Positions 32,315 through 39,363 of a stretch of DNA of 64,000 nt are shown piece by piece (position 1 is the first letter of the stretch; the number at the start of each line of letters is the position of its first letter). The position numbers were made by a program, and so were the translations under genes. The DNA comes from Gemmatimonadota bacterium. Lineage in GTDB: Bacteria; Gemmatimonadota; Gemmatimonadetes; Longimicrobiales; Gaopeijiaceae. The stretch spans positions 18,979 through 82,978 of the forward strand of contig SHZS01000002.1 in the NCBI GenBank assembly GCA_009692105.1, written 5' to 3'. Under the pieces are notes generated by a model that saw only the letters and a program-made list of their open reading frames with translations, did not search any database and was not told the origin of the DNA.

Positions 32315-32317
32315 GCC

Positions 32318-33118
32318 GTGCTCCGCCCCCGCATCATCGTTTGCCTGGACGTCCATGAGGGACGGGTCGTAAAGGGCACGAAGTTCAAGGAGCTCCGGGA
32401 CGTCGGAGACCCTGTGGAGCTCGCGCGTCGCTATGAATCGGAGGGTGCCGACGAAGTCGTCTTTCTCGATATCTCCGCCTCCCACGAGGGGCGCGGAACG
32501 CTCCTCGACACCGTTCGGCGCACGGCGGAGGTCCTTTTCGTGCCGCTCACGGTCGGAGGGGGCATCCGCACGGTCGAGGACATGGACGCACTGCTCCGGG
32601 CGGGGGCTGACAAGGTGAGCGTAAACTCCGGAGCGGTGCACGATCCCGAGATCCTCACGCGGGGAGCAGACCGCTTCGGGAGCCAGTGCGTGGTGCTCTC
32701 TATCGACGCGGCGAGGGACGGGACGAGCTGGTACCACCACACGCACGGCGGCCGGCGCCGCACGGACATGGAGGTCGTGGGCTGGGCAAAGACGTGCGTG
32801 GAGCGGGGAGCCGGGGAAGTTCTATTGACCTCTATCGACAGGGACGGAGTGCGCACAGGGTACGACCTGGAGCTTACGAGGGCCGTGGCCGACGCTGTGA
32901 CCGTGCCCGTGATCGCCTCGGGAGGGGCGGGTACACCCGCCCACCTGAGGGACGGGTTTCGGGAGGGGCATGCGTCGGCGGTTCTCCTGGCGGGAATCCT
33001 TCATGACGGGCTTACGACAGTGCGCGAACTGAAAATTGAGCTTGCCGCATGGGGGATCCCGGTGCGCCCGGCCCCAGCACTTCCGGTGCCGGCGGTTCCA
33101 ATGGAGGAGGGCCGATGA
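32318..33118 (+). CDS. hisF: Imidazole glycerol phosphate synthase, cyclase subunit
   Basis: The 266-residue (beta-alpha)8 barrel partners HisH and makes IGP and AICAR from PRFAR. Catalytic Asp lies in IIVCLDVHEGRVVKGTKF; further landmarks are VVFLDISASHEGR, LTVGGGIRTVEDM and SIDRDGVRTGYDLEL. The GTG start lies 3 nt after hisB, the only his junction without an overlap. The Pro/Ala-rich tail is longer than usual. Confidence 0.96.
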   Translation: MLRPRIIVCLDVHEGRVVKGTKFKELRDVGDPVELARRYESEGADEVVFLDISASHEGRGTLLDTVRRTAEVLFVPLTVGGGIRTVEDMDALLRAGADKVSVNSGAVHDPEILTRGADRFGSQCVVLSIDAARDGTSWYHHTHGGRRRTDMEVVGWAKTCVERGAGEVLLTSIDRDGVRTGYDLELTRAVADAVTVPVIASGGAGTPAHLRDGFREGHASAVLLAGILHDGLTTVRELKIELAAWGIPVRPAPALPVPAVPMEEGR

Positions 33119-33759
33119 CGCTCCCCCCTGAGGACCGACGGCCGACGGACCGACGGATTCGGGACGGCGCGGATCTCGATGCGCTCTCCTTCGACGGGAA
33201 GGGGCTCGTGCCGGTCGTAGTCCAGGACGCGTCGACCGGGCGCCTCCTGATGCTGGCATGGGCAAACCGAATGGCCCTGGAGACGACCCTGGCGACGGGC
33301 GCGATGCACTTCTGGTCTCGTTCCCGTGGCGCGCTCTGGAGGAAAGGTGAGACCTCGGGAAACACTCAGGCCCTCGTGTCGCTCCACGCCGATTGCGACG
33401 GAGACACGGTGATCGCCCTTGTCACCCCTGCTGGCCCGGCATGCCATACGGGGGAAGAGACCTGCTTCGGACTCGACGCGTACCCCGCCTCCGTCTTGGA
33501 CGAGCTCAGCGGAGTGATAAGGGCCCGTGCCCGGGAGCGCCCCGAGGGGAGCTACACCACGCGCCTCCTCGGAGATGAGAACCTCCGGCTGAAGAAGCTC
33601 GGAGAGGAGGTGGCCGAGCTCATCTCGGCCCTCGCACGCAAGGATGCCGGTATCAGTGCCGAGGCGGCGGATCTCGTCTATCACCTGCTGGTGGCGCTCG
33701 AGGGAGCAGGGGTGGGCTGGGGGGAAGTCGAGCGGGAGCTAGAGCGTCGCAGGAGCTGA
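33115..33759 (+). CDS. hisI: Bifunctional PR-AMP cyclohydrolase / PR-ATP pyrophosphohydrolase
   Basis: The 214-residue fusion carries steps 2 and 3 of the pathway. The HisI domain (about 20-115) contains FWSRSRGALWRKGETSGN, the metal-binding SLHADCDGD and GPACHTGEETCF. The HisE domain (about 125-214) has LKKLGEEVAELISAL and EAADLVYHLLVAL. ATG 33115 overlaps the hisF stop; its own stop is followed immediately by the ATG of the ABC exporter gene. Confidence 0.95.
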   Translation: MTLPPEDRRPTDRRIRDGADLDALSFDGKGLVPVVVQDASTGRLLMLAWANRMALETTLATGAMHFWSRSRGALWRKGETSGNTQALVSLHADCDGDTVIALVTPAGPACHTGEETCFGLDAYPASVLDELSGVIRARARERPEGSYTTRLLGDENLRLKKLGEEVAELISALARKDAGISAEAADLVYHLLVALEGAGVGWGEVERELERRRS

Positions 33760-35571
33760 ATGAGTGACTCCTCGCCCGGGCTGATTCAAGAGGAGGAAGC
33801 CTTCGAGAAAGGCTACGACGCTCGGCTCATGCGCCGGCTCATCCGGTACCTCGGGCCCTACCGCTGGAGGGCCGCCGGGGCCGTCGCGCTCCTCGTCTCG
33901 GCGGCGGCGCTCGAGGCGGTCGGCCCCTGGCTCGTCCAGCAAGCGCTGGACCAGGCTGTGCCTCGGGGGGACGCTCGTCTCCTCACTCTCCTCGTAGCCA
34001 CCTACTTCGGGACTGCACTCGTCTCCTTCGGCCTCGAGTACGGGCAGGCCCTCACGACGACCTGGCTGGGGCAACGGGTCATGTACGACCTCCGGACGGA
34101 GGTCTTCGCTCACCTTCAGCAGCTCGACCTCCGGTTCTACGACCGGACCCCCGTGGGCCGGCTCATGACCCGAATCACCTCCGACGTCGAGACGCTGAAC
34201 GAACTCTTCAGCTCGGGTGTGATCGCGATCTTCGGCGACCTCTTCACCCTCCTCTTTATCGTCTCCGCGATGGCGATCATGGACTGGAGGCTCACAGCCG
34301 TCGCCTTTACCGTGCTTCCGCTCGTGGTCTGGGCCGCGTCCTTCTTTCGCGCGCGCATCCGGGATGCATACCGAGACATCCGCGTGCGTACAGCCCGAAT
34401 GAACGCGTTCCTGCACGAGCGCATCACTGGGATCCGGGTCGTCCAGCTCTTCAATCGCGAGCACGCCGACGCCGCAATGATGGACGAGGTGAATACGGAC
34501 TACCTCGAGGCGCACCTCCGCTCCATCCGGTACTACGCGCTCTTCTTTCCGGTGATCGAGGTCCTGTCGGCCGTCTCGCTCGCCCTGATCCTGTGGTACG
34601 GCGGCTCCGAGGTGTTGGCGGGGGCTACGACGGTCGGAGTCGTGACCGCCTTCCTCCTCTATGCGAGGCGCTTCTTCCGACCCATCCAGGACCTCTCGGA
34701 CAAGTACAACCTACTCCAGTCCGCGATGGCCTCTTCGGAGAGGGTCTTCAGGCTCCTGGACCGCGAGCCGGCCGTGCGCGATCCGGTCCCGCCGGGCACG
34801 CTTCCCGCTCCCCTTCGCGGAGAGATCGAGTTCCGGGACGTCTGGTTCGCGTACGACGCCCAGACCGAGGAGCCCGAATGGGTCCTAGAGGGAGTATCCT
34901 TCCGGGTCTCGCCGGGGGAAAAGGTTGCGATCGTGGGGCATACCGGCGCTGGGAAGACCACGATCATCAATCTGCTGATGAGGTTCTACGACCCCCAGCG
35001 GGGTGACATCTTGCTCGATGGAATCCCGATCGGCCAGCTGGCTCAAAGCGAGTTGCGCTCCCAGATCGGGCTCGTGCTCCAGGACATCTTCCTCTTTTCG
35101 GACGACGTGCGTTACAACATTCGGCTCGGGAACGAGGGCATCTCCGAGGAGGCGGTACGTGCGGCGGCCGAGGAGGTGGGGGCGGGAGCGATCGTCGAGC
35201 GGCTTCCCAAGGGATACGACCAGTCCCTGGGCGAACGAGGCATGTCCCTCTCCGTGGGGGAGCGCCAACTCGTCTCGTTCGCGCGCGCTCTGGCTTTCGA
35301 TCCCGGGATCCTCGTTCTGGACGAGGCCACGAGCTCAGTGGATTCGGAGATCGAGGCCCGAATCGCGGAGGCGACAGTCCGGCTCATGGACGGGCGGACC
35401 TCGCTCGTCATCGCCCACCGGCTCTCCACGGTGCAGGGGTCGGACCGCATTCTGGTCCTCCACCATGGCCGGCTCGTCGAAGAGGGCACCCACCAGGAGC
35501 TCCTGAACCAGGGCGGCCTCTATGCCCGTCTCTACGAGCTCCAGTTCGCTCCGAGTCCTTCCCGGGTCTGA
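33760..35571 (+). CDS. ABC transporter, fused permease and ATPase (MsbA/MdlB type)
   Basis: The 603-residue half-transporter has six predicted membrane helices (about 40-320) and an ATPase with Walker A GHTGAGKTT, the Q-loop, signature LSVGERQLVSFARAL (a variant of LSGGQ), Walker B LVLDEATSSVD and H-loop AHRLSTV. It would work as a dimer, exporting a lipid or hydrophobic compound. Its ATG abuts the hisIE stop with no gap, so it is probably the last gene of the his operon; no functional link to histidine is evident. Confidence 0.92.
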   Translation: MSDSSPGLIQEEEAFEKGYDARLMRRLIRYLGPYRWRAAGAVALLVSAAALEAVGPWLVQQALDQAVPRGDARLLTLLVATYFGTALVSFGLEYGQALTTTWLGQRVMYDLRTEVFAHLQQLDLRFYDRTPVGRLMTRITSDVETLNELFSSGVIAIFGDLFTLLFIVSAMAIMDWRLTAVAFTVLPLVVWAASFFRARIRDAYRDIRVRTARMNAFLHERITGIRVVQLFNREHADAAMMDEVNTDYLEAHLRSIRYYALFFPVIEVLSAVSLALILWYGGSEVLAGATTVGVVTAFLLYARRFFRPIQDLSDKYNLLQSAMASSERVFRLLDREPAVRDPVPPGTLPAPLRGEIEFRDVWFAYDAQTEEPEWVLEGVSFRVSPGEKVAIVGHTGAGKTTIINLLMRFYDPQRGDILLDGIPIGQLAQSELRSQIGLVLQDIFLFSDDVRYNIRLGNEGISEEAVRAAAEEVGAGAIVERLPKGYDQSLGERGMSLSVGERQLVSFARALAFDPGILVLDEATSSVDSEIEARIAEATVRLMDGRTSLVIAHRLSTVQGSDRILVLHHGRLVEEGTHQELLNQGGLYARLYELQFAPSPSRV

Positions 35572-35575
35572 GCGC

Positions 35576-35971
35576 TCAGTACGCTTGGATGGACGGGTCC
35601 ACCTCGGCCTTCCACCCCAACAGCCCGCCCTTGAGGTTCCAGACGCGTGAGTACCCGCGCGCCACCAAGTGACGGATCGCCCACCCGCTCCGGGAGCCGG
35701 AGCGACAGTAAAGGACGATGGATTTCTCGGGGTCCAACTCGGAGAGGCGACCGAGGAGCTCGCCGACCGGGATCCGAAGCTGTCCCCACTCGGGAAGATC
35801 CGCGATCTCCCGTTCGTGGAGCTCACGCACGTCGACGAGGGCGATCGGGTCCCCCCGACCTACCCTCTCATTCAGCTCGGTGGGGGTGATCTCGGGGATC
35901 TCCTCCCCGTCGGACCGCGGTTCGGTCAACGCGCCGCTCCTTCGATACAGGGAGGAGACCCGCGAGGGCAT
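35576..35971 (-). CDS. Rhodanese-like sulfurtransferase domain protein
   Basis: The 131-residue single-domain rhodanese has its active-site loop in VLYCRSGSRSGWA, with the persulfide-forming cysteine, and typical IALVDVRELHE and NLKGGLLGWK segments. It probably transfers sulfur from a thiol donor. I choose ATG 35971, preceded by GGAGGA, giving an N-terminus MPSRVSSLYRRSG; TTG 35929 is an alternative. With this start it overlaps the 3' end of waaA by 104 nt in a different frame. Confidence 0.8.
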   Translation of the reverse strand: MPSRVSSLYRRSGALTEPRSDGEEIPEITPTELNERVGRGDPIALVDVRELHEREIADLPEWGQLRIPVGELLGRLSELDPEKSIVLYCRSGSRSGWAIRHLVARGYSRVWNLKGGLLGWKAEVDPSIQAY

Positions 35972-37241
35972 CCGCCGTCCTCCGGGCCGCTCCTCGATGC
36001 CCTTCAATATACCCTGAAGCCCGTCCGGCAGCTTCCTCCAAACGCCTCCGATCGCGAAGCCAGGATTCGAGGATCTGGACGAGGCCCGCGCCGTCGGAAA
36101 CCTCGTGTGCGGCGCCCACACGAAGCAGATCGGCGGCGGCCGGGGAGCCCGCGTGCCGGGGCCCGAACACTACCGGGATCCCAGCCGCAGCCGGCTCGAG
36201 CACGGAGTGAAGGCCGTTCCTCCCGAAGCCTCCCCCCACGTACGCCATGTCCCCCACGGTGTAGAGGTGCGCGAGCACGCCGACCCGGTCGACCACGACT
36301 GCGTCCACATCTCCCGCCCGCCCCCGTGCCTCCACCTCCCGCAGCCGCTCGGTCCGGAACCCCGCCCCTCCGAGCGCTCTGACCAGGTGGGCCACATGTG
36401 CCTCGTGGGGCTCATGCGGCGCGATCACGACGCGGAGCCTCTCGAACCGCCGCCGCAGCTCGGTGAGAGCGGGAATCAGTACGGCTTCGTCGGCGCCCCA
36501 TGTGGACCCCGCGACCACGGTAGGACGGCGATCGTCGACGAACGGGGCAAGGTAGAGAGCCCGGGGATTGGCCTCCCGCGCCCGTCGCCAGGCAGAGTCC
36601 ACCCCTGGGTCCCCCGTGACGACGATGCGCTCCGGACTCACCCCTAGGCGGCAAAACCTCTCACCGTCCTCGGCCGAGACGGAGAGGATCTGCGTCAGAG
36701 CTCCGAAGGTTGGGCTGAGGAAGAGCCTCCCGAGGGGGCTCAGGCGGCCGGCCCCCTCTCGGAGCGTCGCGGCGGCGAGCACGACCGGAACCCCAGCGGC
36801 CGCAGCCGCAGCCACCAGGCCGGGCCACACCTCGGTCTTCGTGAAGACGATCAGCCCCGGCTCCAGCGACTGGACGAGCGCTTCCATCTCCGAAGAGACG
36901 TCCCAGGGAAGGAATCCCGCCACATGGACGGGCATCCGCTTTGCCAGGTCGAGCGCGGAAGGAGAGAAGAAGGTAAAAGCCGTCTGGAGATCTGGACGCT
37001 GCTCCAGCAGGACTTCGAGGACCGACTTCGCCTGCAGGCCCTCGCCGACCGAGGGCGCGTGCACCCAAACGAGGGGGCGGTCGTGGTCCCGATAGACACT
37101 TCCCCAATCCTCGAGCACGGCACGTGCCCGGACGCGTCCCCGGAGCCCCAACGCGAGCTTCGAGCCCCCCCGCTCAAGTAAAGGGGAAAACCACCTGAGG
37201 AGGCGGATGGAGAGGGCGTAGACCCGATCGAGCGTCCGCAT
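35868..37241 (-). CDS. waaA: 3-deoxy-D-manno-octulosonic acid transferase
   Basis: The 457-residue GT30-family enzyme transfers Kdo from CMP-Kdo to a lipid A precursor at the inner membrane, showing that the organism makes LPS. Landmarks: N-terminal membrane-associated RLLRWFSPLL, WVHAPSVGEGLQAK (acceptor-side), FTKTEVWPGL, VAGSTWGADEAVL, APHEPHEA and YVGGGFGRNGLHSVLEPAAAG. ATG 37241 is preceded at the right distance by a promoter and fits the family N-terminus; the open frame upstream to 37685 is not coding. The last 25 or so residues (after DALAGLL) go beyond the normal end into rhodanese sequence. Confidence 0.93.
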   Translation of the reverse strand: MRTLDRVYALSIRLLRWFSPLLERGGSKLALGLRGRVRARAVLEDWGSVYRDHDRPLVWVHAPSVGEGLQAKSVLEVLLEQRPDLQTAFTFFSPSALDLAKRMPVHVAGFLPWDVSSEMEALVQSLEPGLIVFTKTEVWPGLVAAAAAAGVPVVLAAATLREGAGRLSPLGRLFLSPTFGALTQILSVSAEDGERFCRLGVSPERIVVTGDPGVDSAWRRAREANPRALYLAPFVDDRRPTVVAGSTWGADEAVLIPALTELRRRFERLRVVIAPHEPHEAHVAHLVRALGGAGFRTERLREVEARGRAGDVDAVVVDRVGVLAHLYTVGDMAYVGGGFGRNGLHSVLEPAAAGIPVVFGPRHAGSPAAADLLRVGAAHEVSDGAGLVQILESWLRDRRRLEEAAGRASGYIEGHRGAARRTADALAGLLPVSKERRVDRTAVRRGGDPRDHPHRAE

Positions 37242-37248
37242 GTCGCTC

Positions 37249-37277
37249 AATAGAACCCGCTTCTTAGGTCGCTTCAA
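37249..37277 (-). promoter_or_regulatory. waaA promoter, apparently leaderless
   Basis: On the minus strand TTGAAG (37277-37272), a 17-nt spacer and TCTATT (37254-37249), followed by seven bases and the waaA ATG. The start site would fall at or next to the start codon, and there is no ribosome-binding site. Confidence 0.5.
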
Positions 37278-37334
37278 GCCTCGCGGCTCCGTATTCTGAG
37301 CCTCGCGCGCGACCGCCCCTCCTGAGAGCGTCCC

Positions 37335-38474
37335 ATGTGGAAGACCATGGACGAGAAGCTGATCCCGGGTATCGGGAAATGGCGAGAGAACGCGGTCCCC
37401 AGTAGGCTCTGCAGCCGTACGCGGCGGGTGCTCCGGATGGCGGTGATTCTCGCGGCACTCCTCCCGCTCGTCGGTTGCAGCCCGTTTTATGTGATCCGAG
37501 CAGGGTGGGCGCAGGCCAGCATCCTCTCGTCTAGGGTCCCGCTGCTGGAGGTCATGGCCGATACGACGGTCGACTTGGCCACCCGAACACGACTCCGCCT
37601 CGTCTGGGACGCGCGGGTATACGCGATCGAGACGCTCGGTTTCCAGAACGCCGGTGACTCGTACACGAGCCTGGCGCGGCTTCAATCGGACACTCTCGCC
37701 CTCGTCCTCTCGGGCGCCTATCGGGACCGGCTGGAGTCTCGGACCTGGTGGTTTCCGATCGTGGGGCGGGTGCCGTACAGGGCCTACTTCTCCGTGGAAT
37801 CAGCGGAGAGCGCTGAACGTGCGCTCGAGGAGGAGGGGTTCGATACCTATCTCCGGCCCACCTCAGCGTTCTCGACGTTGGGATGGTTTGCGGACCCACT
37901 CTACTCGAGCCTCCTTCGGCAGGACGACGTAGGACTCGTGGAGAGCGTCATCCACGAGCTGGCTCATAACCATCTGTACGTCCCTGGGCAGGGCCGCTTC
38001 AACGAGTCGTTCGCGAACTTCATCGGCTACACGGCTTCGATCGAGTTCTTCTGCGGGAGAGATGGCGGAGGCACGAACACCGTGAAGTGCGCGCGCGCCC
38101 GGGACCGATGGGAAGACGCGATGGACGTGTCCCGCTTCATCGACGCTCTCGAGACCCGAATCCGCGAGTTATACGCACGCACCGATCTCGCCCCCGACAC
38201 CCTCCTGGCCGACCGAGAGCAGATCTACGTGGAGGCGCAGGCCTCCTTTCAAAGCACGGTACAGCCGGCGCTTCGCGCCTCGAGCTATGCCTACTTCGGG
38301 GACCAGCCAATGAACAACGCCACCTTCCTCGCGCGGGGTCTCTACTATCACCGTCTCCCTGACTTCAATGATCTCTGGAAGGAGTGGGAGGGGACGTTCG
38401 CGGAGATGCTGGCGTGGATCCGGGAAGAGGCGACGGGGCTCGAGGATCCATATGGGGTGTTGGGCGGAGGGTGA
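37335..38474 (+). CDS. Predicted aminopeptidase (PF10023-type), lipoprotein
   Basis: This 379-residue protein matches the predicted zinc aminopeptidase family COG4324. The metal site reads HELAHNHLY, with the third ligand likely the Glu in FNESFANFIG. A lipobox (LAALLPLVGC) ends about residue 48 from the first ATG. The real start may therefore be ATG 37437 (MAVILAALLPLVGC) or the GTG three codons earlier, since 48 residues is long for a signal. The mature protein would be anchored on the periplasmic side. The substrate is not known. Confidence 0.82.
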   Translation: MWKTMDEKLIPGIGKWRENAVPSRLCSRTRRVLRMAVILAALLPLVGCSPFYVIRAGWAQASILSSRVPLLEVMADTTVDLATRTRLRLVWDARVYAIETLGFQNAGDSYTSLARLQSDTLALVLSGAYRDRLESRTWWFPIVGRVPYRAYFSVESAESAERALEEEGFDTYLRPTSAFSTLGWFADPLYSSLLRQDDVGLVESVIHELAHNHLYVPGQGRFNESFANFIGYTASIEFFCGRDGGGTNTVKCARARDRWEDAMDVSRFIDALETRIRELYARTDLAPDTLLADREQIYVEAQASFQSTVQPALRASSYAYFGDQPMNNATFLARGLYYHRLPDFNDLWKEWEGTFAEMLAWIREEATGLEDPYGVLGGG

Positions 38475-38547
38475 GCCCGGGTCGCCGCGCTGCGGGACAA
38501 CCCATACGGCAGCCTCCGCACCGCGTGCCGAGGCTACCGCCGGTGGC

Positions 38548-38574
38548 TTGACATGGTGTTCATGATTCATGATC
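38548..38574 (+). promoter_or_regulatory. Candidate promoter/operator of the toxin-antitoxin pair
   Basis: TTGACA at 38548-38553 is followed by two adjacent copies of TCATGAT (38560-38566 and 38567-38573) just before the antitoxin start. Paired TCATGA palindromes are the sort of half-sites bound by ribbon-helix-helix antitoxins. The -10 element is unclear. Confidence 0.45.
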
Positions 38575-38581
38575 GTAGTTG

Positions 38582-38899
38582 ATGATACATCGGAACAACC
38601 CCAAACCTGCTCGCGTCCGAGAGCCCGTCCAGGTCTACCTGGACGGTTCGTCTCAGGAGCGACTGGAGCGGCTGACCGGGCTGCTCGACGCCACTAAGTC
38701 GGACGTCCTGCGGCGGGGGCTCGAAGCGTTGGAACGGGAGATGGCCGACCCCGAGCGGCACCCTGCGCTCCGAATCATCGGGATTTGCTCCGGCCCGGTG
38801 TTGTGGAGCCCGGACTATGACGTCGCGTTAGAGCACGACCGCGCGCTCGCCGACACCGAGGAAGCATCCTGGGGCCGCGACGAGACCTCCGGTGTCTGA
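38582..38899 (+). CDS. Ribbon-helix-helix antitoxin (VapB-like)
   Basis: The 105-residue protein has a short N-terminal beta-strand (REPVQVYLDGSSQERLERL) and two helices (SDVLRRGLEALERE), a ribbon-helix-helix DNA-binding domain of the CopG/Arc type. The remaining C-terminus probably wraps the toxin. It begins at ATG 38582 (or TTG 38579) and its stop overlaps the PIN toxin start by 8 nt. It should repress its own operon at the TCATGAT repeats upstream. Confidence 0.75.
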   Translation: MIHRNNPKPARVREPVQVYLDGSSQERLERLTGLLDATKSDVLRRGLEALEREMADPERHPALRIIGICSGPVLWSPDYDVALEHDRALADTEEASWGRDETSGV

Positions 38900-39299
38900 G
38901 CTTTTCGTGGACACGAGCGCCTGGTACCCGCTCGCGAATCCGCGCGAGGCGCACCACACAAGATTGGCCGCGCTTCTTGCCGAACGCGTGCGGGCGGGAT
39001 CCCGGATCGTCACCACGAACCTCGTAGTCGCGGAGACGCACGCGCTTCTCCTCAGGAGAGATGGGCGTCGGGTGGCGCTTACGTTCCTGGACGAAGTCTT
39101 CCGCGAGCCGATCCTCGTAGAGTCGAGCACCCCTGAAGTCGAGCGTCGCGCCCTGCATGACTGGCTCTCCCGCTTCGAAGATCAGAGCTTCACGCTTACG
39201 GATGCGGTGAGCTTCGTCGTCATGACTGATCGAGGAGTCCGTGAAGCACTCGCACTCGACCGACACTTCGCCGTAGCGGGATTCAACCTGCTCGTGTGA
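38892..39299 (+). CDS. vapC: PIN-domain ribonuclease toxin (VapC-like)
   Basis: The 135-residue PIN domain has the conserved acidic residues: Asp in LFVDTSAWYPL, Glu in LVVAETHALLL, and Asp in FTLTDAVSFVVM, with a further Asp near the end (LALDRHFAV). Such toxins cleave specific RNAs, often tRNA anticodon loops, when the antitoxin is degraded. GTG 38892 overlaps the antitoxin gene by 8 nt. All active-site residues are present, so it is probably functional. Confidence 0.88.
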   Translation: MSELFVDTSAWYPLANPREAHHTRLAALLAERVRAGSRIVTTNLVVAETHALLLRRDGRRVALTFLDEVFREPILVESSTPEVERRALHDWLSRFEDQSFTLTDAVSFVVMTDRGVREALALDRHFAVAGFNLLV

Positions 39300-39326
39300 G
39301 GCAAGGTAGCGAAGACCTCCCCGCAA

Positions 39327-39355
39327 TTACCTTCCGCGCCTCGAGCGTATAGCTT
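39327..39355 (+). promoter_or_regulatory. leuS promoter, apparently leaderless
   Basis: TTACCT (39327-39332), a 17-nt spacer and TAGCTT (39350-39355). The leuS ATG follows 8 nt after the -10 box and has no ribosome-binding site. Confidence 0.45.
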
Positions 39356-39363
39356 TTCTCGTC

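Noticed and set aside
27183..33759. Fused hisH or hisB with long N-terminal extensions (open frames from 30124 and 30890)
   Set aside because: The extensions are the upstream genes read in another frame; ATGA overlaps give normal-length proteins.
36121..37685. Longer WaaA starting at 37685
   Set aside because: The extra 148 residues lack any WaaA similarity and overlap the divergent aminopeptidase gene; ATG 37241 matches the family start and follows a promoter.
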